Source: Syntrophaceae bacterium UBA4059 (GTDB taxonomy: Bacteria; Desulfobacterota; Syntrophia; Syntrophales; Smithellaceae). From it: a stretch of 16,537 nt of DNA. Location: positions 1 to 16,537 of the forward strand of contig DFZJ01000183.1 in NCBI GenBank assembly GCA_002382045.1, in the 5' to 3' direction. The notes beneath the pieces were generated by a model, which was not told where the DNA came from, ran no database searches, and worked only from the letters and a program-made list of their open reading frames with translations. The position numbers were made by a program, and so were the translations under genes. Below, in pieces: positions 8,144 through 15,453 of the stretch (positions within the stretch are counted from its first letter, which is position 1; every line of letters begins with the position of its first letter).

Positions 8144-8752
8144 ATGCATGAAGAAAAGATTGCCGCTCTGATCCTTGCCGCCGGACGCTCCTCCCGCATG
8201 GGCGCCTTCAAGCCGCTGATGCCTCTGGGCGGTCAAACCGTTCTGGAAATACTCATCAACCTGTACCGGTCAGTAGAAATATCCGACATGCTCGTTGTGC
8301 TGGGACATCAGGCCGCCGATGTCCGGCCGATACTGGAGGCGCAGGGCATCCCCTGGACGATCAATGAACAGTATGATCAGGGCATGTTCTCCTCCATTCA
8401 GGCCGGCGTAAAAAATCTGCACCCGGACTGCAAAGCTTTTTTTCTCCACCCGGCGGACATCCCGCTGGTCAGGCCGGAAACGATCAACCGCCTGATGAAC
8501 ATCCGCGGTGGGGAAACAACAAGTATCTGCTATCCCTGTCATGAAGGACGGCGGGGACATCCGCCCCTCATATCAACGGCGCTGATTCCGGCCGTTCTGG
8601 CATTTGATGAGCCCGGGGGAATGCGGGCGCTGCTGTCCCGATACAATGGCGAAGCCTTGAATATCGATTGTCACGATCCCGGCATATTAATGGACATCGA
8701 CGCCCCGGAACATTATGAAAAGGCATTAATATCATTTTCTCCTGCCAAATAA
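8144..8752 (+). CDS. MocA-like molybdenum cofactor cytidylyltransferase / NTP transferase
   Basis: This 202-residue nucleotidyltransferase most likely attaches CMP to molybdopterin to make the cytosine-dinucleotide cofactor used by many three-subunit hydroxylases. The N-terminal nucleotide loop is LILAAGRSSRMGAFKPLMPL with the expected Arg and Lys. NEQYDQGMFSSIQAG, HPADIPLV (metal-binding aspartate) and GRRGHPPLIS follow in the order seen in MocA/MobA-like proteins. Length is normal (about 190-210). It starts 10 nt after the kinase remnant and has no strong Shine-Dalgarno sequence, so it probably depended on transcription through from xdhC. Location next to xdhC and opposite the hydroxylase operon supports the cofactor role. 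A GTP-using MobA is less likely because the GHP motif and context are MocA-like, but nucleotide preference cannot be proved from sequence. Confidence 0.9.
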   Translation: MHEEKIAALILAAGRSSRMGAFKPLMPLGGQTVLEILINLYRSVEISDMLVVLGHQAADVRPILEAQGIPWTINEQYDQGMFSSIQAGVKNLHPDCKAFFLHPADIPLVRPETINRLMNIRGGETTSICYPCHEGRRGHPPLISTALIPAVLAFDEPGGMRALLSRYNGEALNIDCHDPGILMDIDAPEHYEKALISFSPAK

Positions 8753-8789
8753 ATCACGGAATATGTAATCATTTGCCGCTTCAGACCCT

Positions 8790-8818
8790 TTGACTATCTT
8801 TGAGCTTTGTTCTATAAG
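8790..8818 (+). promoter_or_regulatory. Predicted sigma-70-type promoter for the four-gene operon
   Basis: TTGACT at 8790-8795 and TATAAG at 8813-8818 are separated by exactly 17 nt. Each box matches the consensus at five of six positions. It lies in the 104-nt gap after the cytidylyltransferase, about 40 nt before the ATG at 8857, so the downstream genes form an independent unit. No terminator hairpin was seen between the cytidylyltransferase and this site, so read-through remains possible. Confidence 0.7.
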
Positions 8819-8856
8819 GAATTTCCAAAATGCAACACTTGTAAAGGAATAAGGTC

Positions 8857-10176
8857 ATGGATACTGACAACATGCGCACATTGACTTTGGGAATCAGCGC
8901 CTACAAACATTACCTTCCCGTGGTCACTCAGTTTGTGGAATCATCTGCGATGGTCTTCGGCTTGAAGCAAGCAGAATATATCCGATTAAGCCTGGCGACG
9001 GAGGAAATTTTTCTTTATCTCAGTCATTTCGTCTGCCCGGGGAAGTCACTGGAAGTACAATGTTTCAACGGATTTTATTACGCCCGCGTTCATTTCCGTT
9101 TTTCCGCGCCGGAGCTGAATTTAAGCGGTCTCAATATCGCTTCAACCATCGCCCATGACCGCGAATCCGATCTGGAATCCATGGGGCTTTTGATCGCCTC
9201 CCGTTCCGTAGATTACTTCCATGTTGCCGTTGAAAAGAACAACCGGGTTTGCCTGACGATTACAAAAGAAAAAATTTACCCCGCTTATGAAGAAAAGATT
9301 CCCGAACCAGAGCCTGCTGAAAATTTATCGACCGGGACGCCGGATGACGAAAGGCTGAAAGTCTTTGCCCTCCTGACCTCACAACATTATTCCCTGCCAT
9401 ACAGGCCGTCTTTTTTTACGCATCCCGGCAAGCTTGTGGACATGGTTCACGGCAAAGAATACAACGCTATTATCGCCCTGAACCAGAAGCAGGAAATTGT
9501 CGGCGGCATCCTGCTGTTTTACCGTTCGGAAAAGATCGTCCAGTTTTACGGCCCCTATTGCTTCTCCAAAGCTCAGGAAAAAGCGATCGGCGAAGCGCTG
9601 TTTACCGCCTGCATCGCCAGTATCGCCCGCACCAAGGCGCTGGGATTGCTCAGCCTATGGGGCCTTCCCGAACCACTCCGAAACAATTTTGAAGCCCTCG
9701 GCATGCTCCGTTATCACGAAGAAGGAAAAATCCCCATTGATGAGGTTTCTTTTTACCGCCTGCTTCACGAAGATCCCGGGTTTGAGGTCTGGTCAGGCGC
9801 CAACATGGTTGATTATCTGCGCCGTGAATACCAGCGTCTGGCTCTGGCCAGAGAAATTCGAACGGTTCGGGACATGGGTGAAACCCGTTCGGGTCGGTCG
9901 CTTTTTTCCGCTGAAGTTTATCGTGAGCAGTCTACTGTCACCCTTCGTCCCGTCATGGCCGGCAATGATTATCAAGACAACCTGCAAAGGCACATCCGTT
10001 TTCTGCGCAATGACCATTTTCTCAATCTTTATGTCGAACTGGATCTGGGCATCCCCTGGCATGCCCAGCTGATTGAAGTGCTTTTGAACAACCATTTTAA
10101 ACCGGGAATCATTCTGCCTTTTGCCGGAAAGTCAGATCTCATGAGCTTTCAGTATAATGATGAAAACAAATCTTGA
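8857..10176 (+). CDS. Degenerate RsbW-like ATPase domain fused to a GNAT-like acyltransferase
   Basis: I do not recognise a named family for this 439-residue protein. Residues about 10-138 follow the pattern of anti-sigma/RsbW-type ATPase domains: a helix ending in LSLATEE (45-50) and a late MGLLIASRSVDY (109-120) before a strand ending in LTITKEK. The usual N-box Asn is Tyr54 and no DxGxG motif is visible, so ATP binding is doubtful. A Pro/Glu-rich linker (about 140-164) follows. Residues about 165-300 look like a GNAT acyltransferase (IIALNQKQEIVGGILLFY, then NNFEALGM). Residues about 317-435 resemble the C-terminal module of the protein at 12480-13502. No signal peptide or membrane segment is seen. 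AAGG motifs precede the ATG. It overlaps the aminotransferase start by 20 nt, implying coupled expression. The GNAT call is moderate; the ATPase-fold call is by pattern only. Confidence 0.8.
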   Translation: MDTDNMRTLTLGISAYKHYLPVVTQFVESSAMVFGLKQAEYIRLSLATEEIFLYLSHFVCPGKSLEVQCFNGFYYARVHFRFSAPELNLSGLNIASTIAHDRESDLESMGLLIASRSVDYFHVAVEKNNRVCLTITKEKIYPAYEEKIPEPEPAENLSTGTPDDERLKVFALLTSQHYSLPYRPSFFTHPGKLVDMVHGKEYNAIIALNQKQEIVGGILLFYRSEKIVQFYGPYCFSKAQEKAIGEALFTACIASIARTKALGLLSLWGLPEPLRNNFEALGMLRYHEEGKIPIDEVSFYRLLHEDPGFEVWSGANMVDYLRREYQRLALAREIRTVRDMGETRSGRSLFSAEVYREQSTVTLRPVMAGNDYQDNLQRHIRFLRNDHFLNLYVELDLGIPWHAQLIEVLLNNHFKPGIILPFAGKSDLMSFQYNDENKS

Positions 10177-11269
10177 TACCCTCGTCCCTGCCTATGTCAG
10201 GGAATTCGAGCCCTATATTCCCAGCAAGCCTGACGATGAGCTGAAAAAGCTCTATGGTTGTCAGAATCTTTATCGGCTCAACAACAACGAAAATCCCCTG
10301 GGACCTCCGCCCGGCGCGCAGGAGATCATCCGGCGTTTCTCCCCGCCCCGGGGCGCCGTGTATCCCAGCGGCGATTCCTACTATCTGCGTCAGGAGATCG
10401 GCAACATCAACGGCATCGACCCGGATCAGGTGGTCGTGGGCAACGGCGCCAATGAGGTCATCGCCTTTGTCGTTAAAGCCTTCTGCCAGCAGGGGGACAA
10501 TATCATCACCACGGATAAAACCTTTGCCGTTTACGAGTGGGTGGCAACCTTTTCCGGAATCAAGGCAAAGCTTATTCCCCTGAAAAACGAACGGTTTGAC
10601 GATCAGGCCATGCTCGAAAGCATTGACGAAAACACCAAAGTGATTTTTATCTGCAACCCGAATAATCCTTCGGGAACGTACTGGTCCAAAGACACCCTGA
10701 TTGCGTTTCTCGACGCGCTTTCCGGCAGACAGATGGTGGTGGTTGACGAAGCCTACTTCGAGTTTGTGAAAAACGACGATTATCCCAACGGCATTTCACT
10801 CATTTCCGATTATCCCAACCTCATCGTGTTTCGGACTTTTTCAAAGATGTACGGCATTGCGGGACTGCGCATCGGCTACCTGACCGCGGACCTCTCCGTA
10901 GCCGACATGATTCGCCGGACCTGCGTCGTCTATTCCGTCAACAGCATCGCCCAGGAAGCAGCCCTGGCCTGCCTGCGCGACGATACGGGCCACATCGCGA
11001 AGACGCGCGCGCTAATTGGGACAAGCCGGGCATTTCTGCGGGAAGAACTGGCAAAGCTCCATTTGCCGATTATCGCAGGCGAAGGCAACTATCTGATTGT
11101 CAAGTTGCCGGGAAGCGACACACTGGCTTACCGGAAACTCATGCGTGAAGGAGTGATGATTCGTCCCATGACGGGCTTCCGCTATCCGAACCACATACGG
11201 GTCACCCTGTCAAAGATGGCAGCGATGGAAGCCTTTGTCGCGGCGTTGAAAAAAACACTGGAAACATAG
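10157..11269 (+). CDS. PLP-dependent aminotransferase, class I/II (HisC / threonine-phosphate decarboxylase-like)
   Basis: This 370-residue fold-type I PLP enzyme has all catalytic features. The N-terminal substrate motif is NNNENPLGPPP (42-52). NPNNPSGT (168-174) contacts the cofactor ring. VVDEAYFEF has Asp197 and Tyr200. FSKMYGIAGLRIGY carries the Schiff-base Lys230. A C-terminal arginine region (GFRYPNHIRVTLS) should bind substrate carboxylate or phosphate. The sequence class matches histidinol-phosphate aminotransferase and its CobD-like relatives, but no histidine or cobalamin genes are nearby. It sits inside a unit with two acyltransferase-like proteins and an exporter-type MFS protein, so a role in a dedicated small-molecule pathway is equally plausible. 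ATG codons at 10157 and 10160 are both possible; either overlaps the upstream gene by 17-20 nt. The enzyme class is firm, the substrate unknown. Confidence 0.93.
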   Translation: MMKTNLDTLVPAYVREFEPYIPSKPDDELKKLYGCQNLYRLNNNENPLGPPPGAQEIIRRFSPPRGAVYPSGDSYYLRQEIGNINGIDPDQVVVGNGANEVIAFVVKAFCQQGDNIITTDKTFAVYEWVATFSGIKAKLIPLKNERFDDQAMLESIDENTKVIFICNPNNPSGTYWSKDTLIAFLDALSGRQMVVVDEAYFEFVKNDDYPNGISLISDYPNLIVFRTFSKMYGIAGLRIGYLTADLSVADMIRRTCVVYSVNSIAQEAALACLRDDTGHIAKTRALIGTSRAFLREELAKLHLPIIAGEGNYLIVKLPGSDTLAYRKLMREGVMIRPMTGFRYPNHIRVTLSKMAAMEAFVAALKKTLET

Positions 11270-11278
11270 GATGTTACC

Positions 11279-12490
11279 ATGACTGTCAAACCAGACGAAA
11301 AAAGCCTTTTTACCTTTGAATTTATGGCGCTGTGCCTGGTCATTGTCACCGCATTTTGCAATGTCAGCGTCTTTTACAGTTTCTATTATTACCTGGGCGT
11401 CATAGAAATCCCCCTCGTCTGGCGCGGCTTTCTGGTCGGCCTGGAACCCATGGCCGCCTTCGGGCTGCGCCTGTTTGTACTGCCCTGGCTGCACGTCCGC
11501 AACGCTTATGGCGTCATCATGGCCGCCCTGGCGCTGCTGGTCATCGTTTCCTGTTCCTACCTCTTTGTGACAACCGTAACAGCGATGATCATCCTGCGCA
11601 TCATCCACGGCACGGTCTTTGTCCTCCTCACCTCCGCCGTGATTTCCCTGATGGTGAATTTTATCCCTTCCGAAAAAAGCGGACAGGGTTTCAGCACGCT
11701 CGCCGTCGCCACGATGATTCCTTATGCGATCATTCCACCGCTTACCGAAGCCCTGCTGCCGCATGTTCGTAACGCAGCCGACATCTATGCCGGGGTCTCC
11801 ATCTTTTCCGCCGCCGCAATCCTGCTGATGATTGCTCTGCGCAAACGCATCGGCAATGCCCTGAGCGGCATGGACGCCGTCCTGATGCGCCGTCTGACGA
11901 TTGCCGATATCCGGGATAATTTCAAGCAACATGCCGTGGTCATTCTGCTGCTGGCCATGCTTTTCATCTATCTGGCCCATGCCACATTTTTCTATTTCAT
12001 GAAGAACCTTTCCCTGCAAACGGGCGTCGGCAACGTGGGTGCCTTTTTTACCGTCTCCATGGCGACAATGATTGCCGTGCGTCTTTTCGGCGCCGCCGTG
12101 TTCGACCGGCTGAACAAACTGCGGCTCCTCATGATCGTTCTGGTTTTGCTGATACTGTGCCTGATTGCGCTGCCCAACGCCGGCATGCTGTCACTTTATT
12201 ACCTGCTGGCCGTTGTTTACGGCGGATCGATGGGGATCGCCCTTCCCATTCTGAACGCGCTGATCTTTTCCGCCTCCGCGCCTGCCCTGCGCGGTCTCAA
12301 CACCAACATGACGCTGTTTACCCTGGACGCGGGATATTTCCTTACCCCTTATCTCGGCGGCATGCTGATCACGCTCGGCGCCGGCTTTGGCGCACTGTTT
12401 TATGTAGCAGCAGGCTTTACGCTGCTGTGCTTAACCCTGATCATGGCGCTTGACTGTCGGAAAAAAGGAGAATGTGTCAATGAATCATAA
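11279..12490 (+). CDS. Major facilitator superfamily transporter
   Basis: This 403-residue integral membrane protein has about twelve hydrophobic segments in two halves split by a basic central loop (about 185-217, with LRKRIGNAL and LMRRLTIAD). The first half carries the MFS-typical RIIHGTVFVLLTSAVISLMV and a following IPSEKSGQGFS loop (about 129-139). The second half has RLFGAAVFDRLNKLR at 268-282, like the loop between segments 8 and 9 in this superfamily. It starts 9 nt after the aminotransferase stop, with AGGA spanning that stop codon as ribosome site. Its 3' end overlaps the next gene by 11 nt. Drug-exporter or sugar-porter signatures are not clear. The operon context suggests it moves the product or substrate of the neighbouring aminotransferase and acyltransferases, which is inference. 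Confidence 0.92.
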   Translation: MTVKPDEKSLFTFEFMALCLVIVTAFCNVSVFYSFYYYLGVIEIPLVWRGFLVGLEPMAAFGLRLFVLPWLHVRNAYGVIMAALALLVIVSCSYLFVTTVTAMIILRIIHGTVFVLLTSAVISLMVNFIPSEKSGQGFSTLAVATMIPYAIIPPLTEALLPHVRNAADIYAGVSIFSAAAILLMIALRKRIGNALSGMDAVLMRRLTIADIRDNFKQHAVVILLLAMLFIYLAHATFFYFMKNLSLQTGVGNVGAFFTVSMATMIAVRLFGAAVFDRLNKLRLLMIVLVLLILCLIALPNAGMLSLYYLLAVVYGGSMGIALPILNALIFSASAPALRGLNTNMTLFTLDAGYFLTPYLGGMLITLGAGFGALFYVAAGFTLLCLTLIMALDCRKKGECVNES

Positions 12491-13502
12491 GGATGAAAAA
12501 ATAACACAGCCGGAGCAGGAACCTTTTCAGGTGGACGAATTCCGGCCGGAGGATGCCGAAGGCCTGGTCTGCCTGTTTCGTGATGTCTATGGCGAGGGCT
12601 ATCCGATCAGACTGTTTTACGATCCGGAAGCCATCATTGCTGCAAACCGCGATGGCAATTATATCTCCATCGTTGCCCGCACAGCCTCCGGAAAGGTTAT
12701 CGGCGCAACGCATCTCTTTCGTTCTGCGCCCTTCAAATTCCTCTACGAATGGGGTGCGGGTCTGATATTGAAGCAATACCGCAATCTGGGGGGCAACAAT
12801 CAACTGGCTGACTTCCTGCACAACAAATTTATCCCGGGGGAACCATCCATTGAAGAAATCCAAGGTGAGCCCGTCTGTAATCATACCCATTTACAAAAAT
12901 CCGTGATGGCCTTTCAGTATGTGGAAACGGCTCTCGAAGTGGCGCTGATGCCGGCTGAAGCCTACACCCGGGAGAAAAGCGCAACCGGCAGGGTGGCCAC
13001 CATGTTAACGTTCCGTTGCTGCAAACCCAAACCCCATCGGATCTTTCTGCCGCCGGTCTATGATACGGTTCTGCGGCAAATTTACGGACGCCTCGACGAT
13101 ACCCGTGACATCGCCCTTGCTGATTCAAGGTTTCCGGCGGATAAAGCAACGTGTGCGGAATCATCCATCTTCGATGCTGCCCAGGTGGTCCGTATTGCCG
13201 TCCATGAAGCCGGAAATGATTTTGCCGACCGTATTTCCCATCTTGAAAATCAGGCGCTGGCAAGGAACATTGTCGTCTTTCAGGTCTGGTTGAACCTTAC
13301 CGAACCGTGGGTAGGCGACGCTGTGGACATTCTGCGCGACCGGGGTTATTTCTTCGGCGGCGCGCTGCCGCGCTGGTTTGACGGCGACGGACTCCTCATG
13401 CAGAAACTTTTATGCCCGCCGGATTTTGACAACATTGTTCTGTGCTCAGAGGAGGCCAAACAACTTTTGAAATTTATTCAAACGGATTGGAAAGAATCCT
13501 GA
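12480..13502 (+). CDS. GNAT-like N-acyltransferase with C-terminal module shared with the operon's first gene
   Basis: This 340-residue protein has an N-terminal GNAT domain at about 17-165. It shows VDEFRPEDAEGLVCLFRDVY, then IVARTASGKVIGATHLF, and a pyrophosphate-loop-like LILKQYRNLGGNNQL, which departs from Q/R-x-x-G-x-G/A only in the last glycine. Residues about 192-310 form a second module: PPVYDTVLRQIYGRL, AGND at 244-247, TEPWVGDAVDIL and GYFFGGALPRWFDGDGLLMQ. The same spacing occurs at the end of the protein encoded at 8857-10176. The open frame extends to a TTG at 12450, but ATG 12480 is preceded by GGAG at a 9-nt gap and overlaps the MFS stop as ATGAATCATAA. No membrane segment is present, so it acts in the cytoplasm. 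The acyl donor and acceptor are unknown. Confidence 0.85.
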   Translation: MNHKDEKITQPEQEPFQVDEFRPEDAEGLVCLFRDVYGEGYPIRLFYDPEAIIAANRDGNYISIVARTASGKVIGATHLFRSAPFKFLYEWGAGLILKQYRNLGGNNQLADFLHNKFIPGEPSIEEIQGEPVCNHTHLQKSVMAFQYVETALEVALMPAEAYTREKSATGRVATMLTFRCCKPKPHRIFLPPVYDTVLRQIYGRLDDTRDIALADSRFPADKATCAESSIFDAAQVVRIAVHEAGNDFADRISHLENQALARNIVVFQVWLNLTEPWVGDAVDILRDRGYFFGGALPRWFDGDGLLMQKLLCPPDFDNIVLCSEEAKQLLKFIQTDWKES

Positions 13503-13506
13503 TGTT

Positions 13507-13704
13507 GATTTCCCTTTCTGTGGACAAGTCGCCTGTGTCGAACGCCACACGGAAATCATCAAAACCGGCAAAAAACGGTTCCAGAATGATGGCCATTCTC
13601 CGGAATCTGGCCTGCTACGCTTGGCAAAGTATGACCATATTGCCGCTGCCACCCGGGAGATGGCGGCAAAATCTCATAAGGCGCTGCGATTCACTGGTTT
13701 ATAA
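13507..13704 (+). mobile_element. ISAs1-type transposase remnant
   Basis: A short stretch just after the GNAT-like gene holds two recognisable parts of an ISAs1-family transposase. The first, at about 13507-13575, reads DFPFCGQVACVERHTEIIKT, like the middle region. The second is the C-terminus: RMMAILRNLA at about 13580-13609, then after a frame change LLRLAKYDHIAAATREMAAK ending with GL and TAA at 13702-13704. The intervening IEN/H-rich catalytic part is deleted and the frame is broken, so it is inactive. No terminal inverted repeats or target duplications were recognised. It lies only 4 nt beyond the operon's last stop codon. Confidence 0.7.
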
Positions 13705-13921
13705 AACCATTCGTGTCCTGCCTGTTTCCTTTTGATTTTGACTTCCTTGCTGAGGTTGTCAAATGGCTTTGCCTTTTTATCCATATAATTAACCCAAATT
13801 ATTAGTTTTGCGGTCTCCTCAAAAAAAATCGCCGCTTTGACTTTAAATGACCCGCCGGAAATTCTCATGCCAATTTCTGAATGATGGACTTTGACTTGAC
13901 CTTGGGAACGGAAACTTCGTC
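13705..13921. other. AT-richer spacer without a supported gene
   Basis: This stretch between the transposase remnant and the enolase promoter is richer in A/T than its neighbours. It begins inside a small perfect inverted repeat, TGGTTT-ATA-AAACCA (13695-13709). A reverse-strand open frame of 64 codons (13674-13868, starting MRISGGSFKVKAAIF) crosses it. That frame has no Shine-Dalgarno site, overlaps the remnant and matches nothing I know, so I do not call it a gene. No terminator for the upstream operon was found here. Confidence 0.4.
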
Positions 13922-13950
13922 TTGAAATCGTGCGGCCTCTCTGTTATAAG
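13922..13950 (+). promoter_or_regulatory. Predicted sigma-70-type promoter of enolase
   Basis: TTGAAA at 13922-13927 and TATAAG at 13945-13950 are spaced by 17 nt, each with five of six consensus matches. Transcription would begin near 13957, leaving a short leader that contains the strong ribosome site AAGGAGG at 13967-13973, 6 nt before the ATG. The -10 hexamer is identical to that of the promoter at 8790-8818. Confidence 0.7.
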
Positions 13951-13979
13951 CTGGGGCAAAGCAAAAAAGGAGGTTTTAT

Positions 13980-15293
13980 ATGCCAGAAATCATTAATATT
14001 CATGCCAGGGAAATACTGGATTCCCGCGGAAATCCCACCGTCGAAGCGGAAGTGACCACGATATCAGGATTTACAACACGGGCAGCCGTGCCTTCAGGCG
14101 CTTCGACAGGTGAGCATGAAATGCTGGAATTACGTGACGGCAACAAAAAAAGATACAACGGAAAAGGCGTGGAAACTGCCGTTAAAAACATTCTTCACAA
14201 AATCGGACCGGAAATTATCGGCATGGATTGCCGCAGACAGCGCGACATCGACTTTGCCATGATCGGACTTGATGGCACCGCTAATAAGGGAAAACTCGGC
14301 GCCAACGCTATCCTGGCCGTATCCATGGCGTGTGCCAAAGCGGGCGCGGAAATATCCGGCCTGCCGCTCTATCGTTACCTGGGAGGCGTAAACGCCAATG
14401 TTCTGCCGATTCCGCAATCCAATATTTTAAATGGCGGCCAGCACGCCGACAATAACGTCGATATTCAGGAATTCATGATCCTGCCGGTGGGCGCGCCCAA
14501 TTTTAAAGAAGGCATCCGCATGAACGCTGAAGTTTTCCATGCTTTGAAAGCCGTGCTGAAAGGCAAAGGCTACAACACGAGTGTAGGCGACGAAGGCGGC
14601 TTCGCCCCGAATCTGAAATCCAACGAAGAAGCGCTGACGTGCATTATGACGGCCATTGAAAAAGCCGGCTACAAGCCCGGCAAGGACATCATGATTGCTT
14701 TGGATTCTGCCGCCAGTTCCTTCTATGAAAAAGGCAAATACATTCTGGCGGCGGAAGCCAAACCCCAGAAGTCCGCTGAAGATATGGTAAAGTTTTACGC
14801 CGATCTGGTATCCAAATACCCGATCATTTCGATTGAAGACGGCCTGGCTGAAGACGACTGGGCAGGCTGGAAACTGCTGACCGATGAACTGGGCAGCAAA
14901 GTTCAGATCGTCGGTGACGACCTTTTTGTCACCAACGTCAAACGTCTGGAAAAAGGCATCGAGCTCGGTATCGCAAACTCGATTCTGATTAAGCTCAATC
15001 AGATCGGTTCACTGACTGAAACCCTGGAAACGATGAGCCGCGCGAAAGAATCCAATTATACCTGCGTTGTCTCGCACCGCTCCGGCGAGACGGAAGACAC
15101 CTTTATGGCGGATATCGCCGTTGCCACCAACTGCGGCCAAATCAAGAGCGGATCTCTTTCCCGCACAGACAGACTGGCCAAATACAACCAGCTGATGCGC
15201 ATTGAAGAAGAACTGGGTGACTCAGCCAACTACCTCGGCATGGAAGCATTTTACAGCATTAAGAAACCGGCTAAATCCGGAAAGAAAAAATAG
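13980..15293 (+). CDS. eno: Enolase (phosphopyruvate hydratase)
   Basis: Enolase interconverts 2-phosphoglycerate and phosphoenolpyruvate in glycolysis and gluconeogenesis in the cytoplasm. The 437-residue product is of normal length (E. coli 432) and starts with the family-typical IINIHAREILDSRGNPTVE. Active-site and metal-binding elements are all present: PSGASTGEHE loop, GGQHADNNVDIQEFMI, GDEGGFAPN (proton-shuttle Glu), IALDSAAS (metal Asp), SIEDGLAEDDW (metal Glu), VGDDLFVTN (metal Asp), ILIKLNQIGSLTET (catalytic Lys), SHRSGETED and GQIKSGSLSRTDR. The start is fixed by an AAGGAGG ribosome site 6 nt upstream and a good promoter before it. A rho-independent terminator follows 21 nt after the stop, so it is a single-gene transcript, as expected of a well-expressed housekeeping gene. 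Confidence 0.99.
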   Translation: MPEIINIHAREILDSRGNPTVEAEVTTISGFTTRAAVPSGASTGEHEMLELRDGNKKRYNGKGVETAVKNILHKIGPEIIGMDCRRQRDIDFAMIGLDGTANKGKLGANAILAVSMACAKAGAEISGLPLYRYLGGVNANVLPIPQSNILNGGQHADNNVDIQEFMILPVGAPNFKEGIRMNAEVFHALKAVLKGKGYNTSVGDEGGFAPNLKSNEEALTCIMTAIEKAGYKPGKDIMIALDSAASSFYEKGKYILAAEAKPQKSAEDMVKFYADLVSKYPIISIEDGLAEDDWAGWKLLTDELGSKVQIVGDDLFVTNVKRLEKGIELGIANSILIKLNQIGSLTETLETMSRAKESNYTCVVSHRSGETEDTFMADIAVATNCGQIKSGSLSRTDRLAKYNQLMRIEEELGDSANYLGMEAFYSIKKPAKSGKKK

Positions 15294-15314
15294 TCAAGCA
15301 TAAGATGATTTTTT

Positions 15315-15351
15315 AAGGCCATGTCCTTGCAATGAGGATATGGCCTTTTTT
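15315..15351 (+). terminator. Rho-independent terminator of enolase
   Basis: AAGGCCATGTCCT (15315-15327) pairs with AGGATATGGCCTT (15335-15347) in a 13-bp stem with one G-T wobble and a 7-nt loop. The stem is followed by a run of T to 15351. On the reverse strand the stem is followed by A residues, so it should stop only enolase transcription and not the convergent acyltransferase gene. Confidence 0.93.
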
Positions 15352-15441
15352 ATAAGTTCCAGCGGTGTTTCAATCCGGGTAATGGGATAGTCAGTTAATT
15401 CGGGATATATGCCAAACTAATATCGTGTTCAATAATAACCA

Positions 15442-15453
15442 TATAGCGCTATA
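15442..15453. repeat. Perfect 12-bp palindrome TATAGCGCTATA
   Basis: TATAGCGCTATA is its own reverse complement and contains the TAG stop codon of the reverse-strand acyltransferase gene at 15449-15451. It lies in the convergent gap after the enolase terminator. No second copy was noticed in the window. It may be a chance palindrome or a weak binding site; nothing shows a function. Confidence 0.4.

Noticed and set aside
10157..11269. Firm assignment as hisC of histidine synthesis
   Set aside because: Class motifs fit, but there are no histidine genes nearby and the operon context suggests a different pathway, so no symbol was given.
11210..12019. 269-codon reverse frame rich in His, Gln, Asp and Gly opposite the MFS gene
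   Set aside because: This composition is what the antisense of hydrophobic transmembrane codons gives; no domain and no start signal.
13674..13868. 64-codon reverse-strand frame that could be a small protein
   Set aside because: No Shine-Dalgarno sequence, overlaps the transposase remnant, and resembles nothing known; could be revisited if conserved in relatives.
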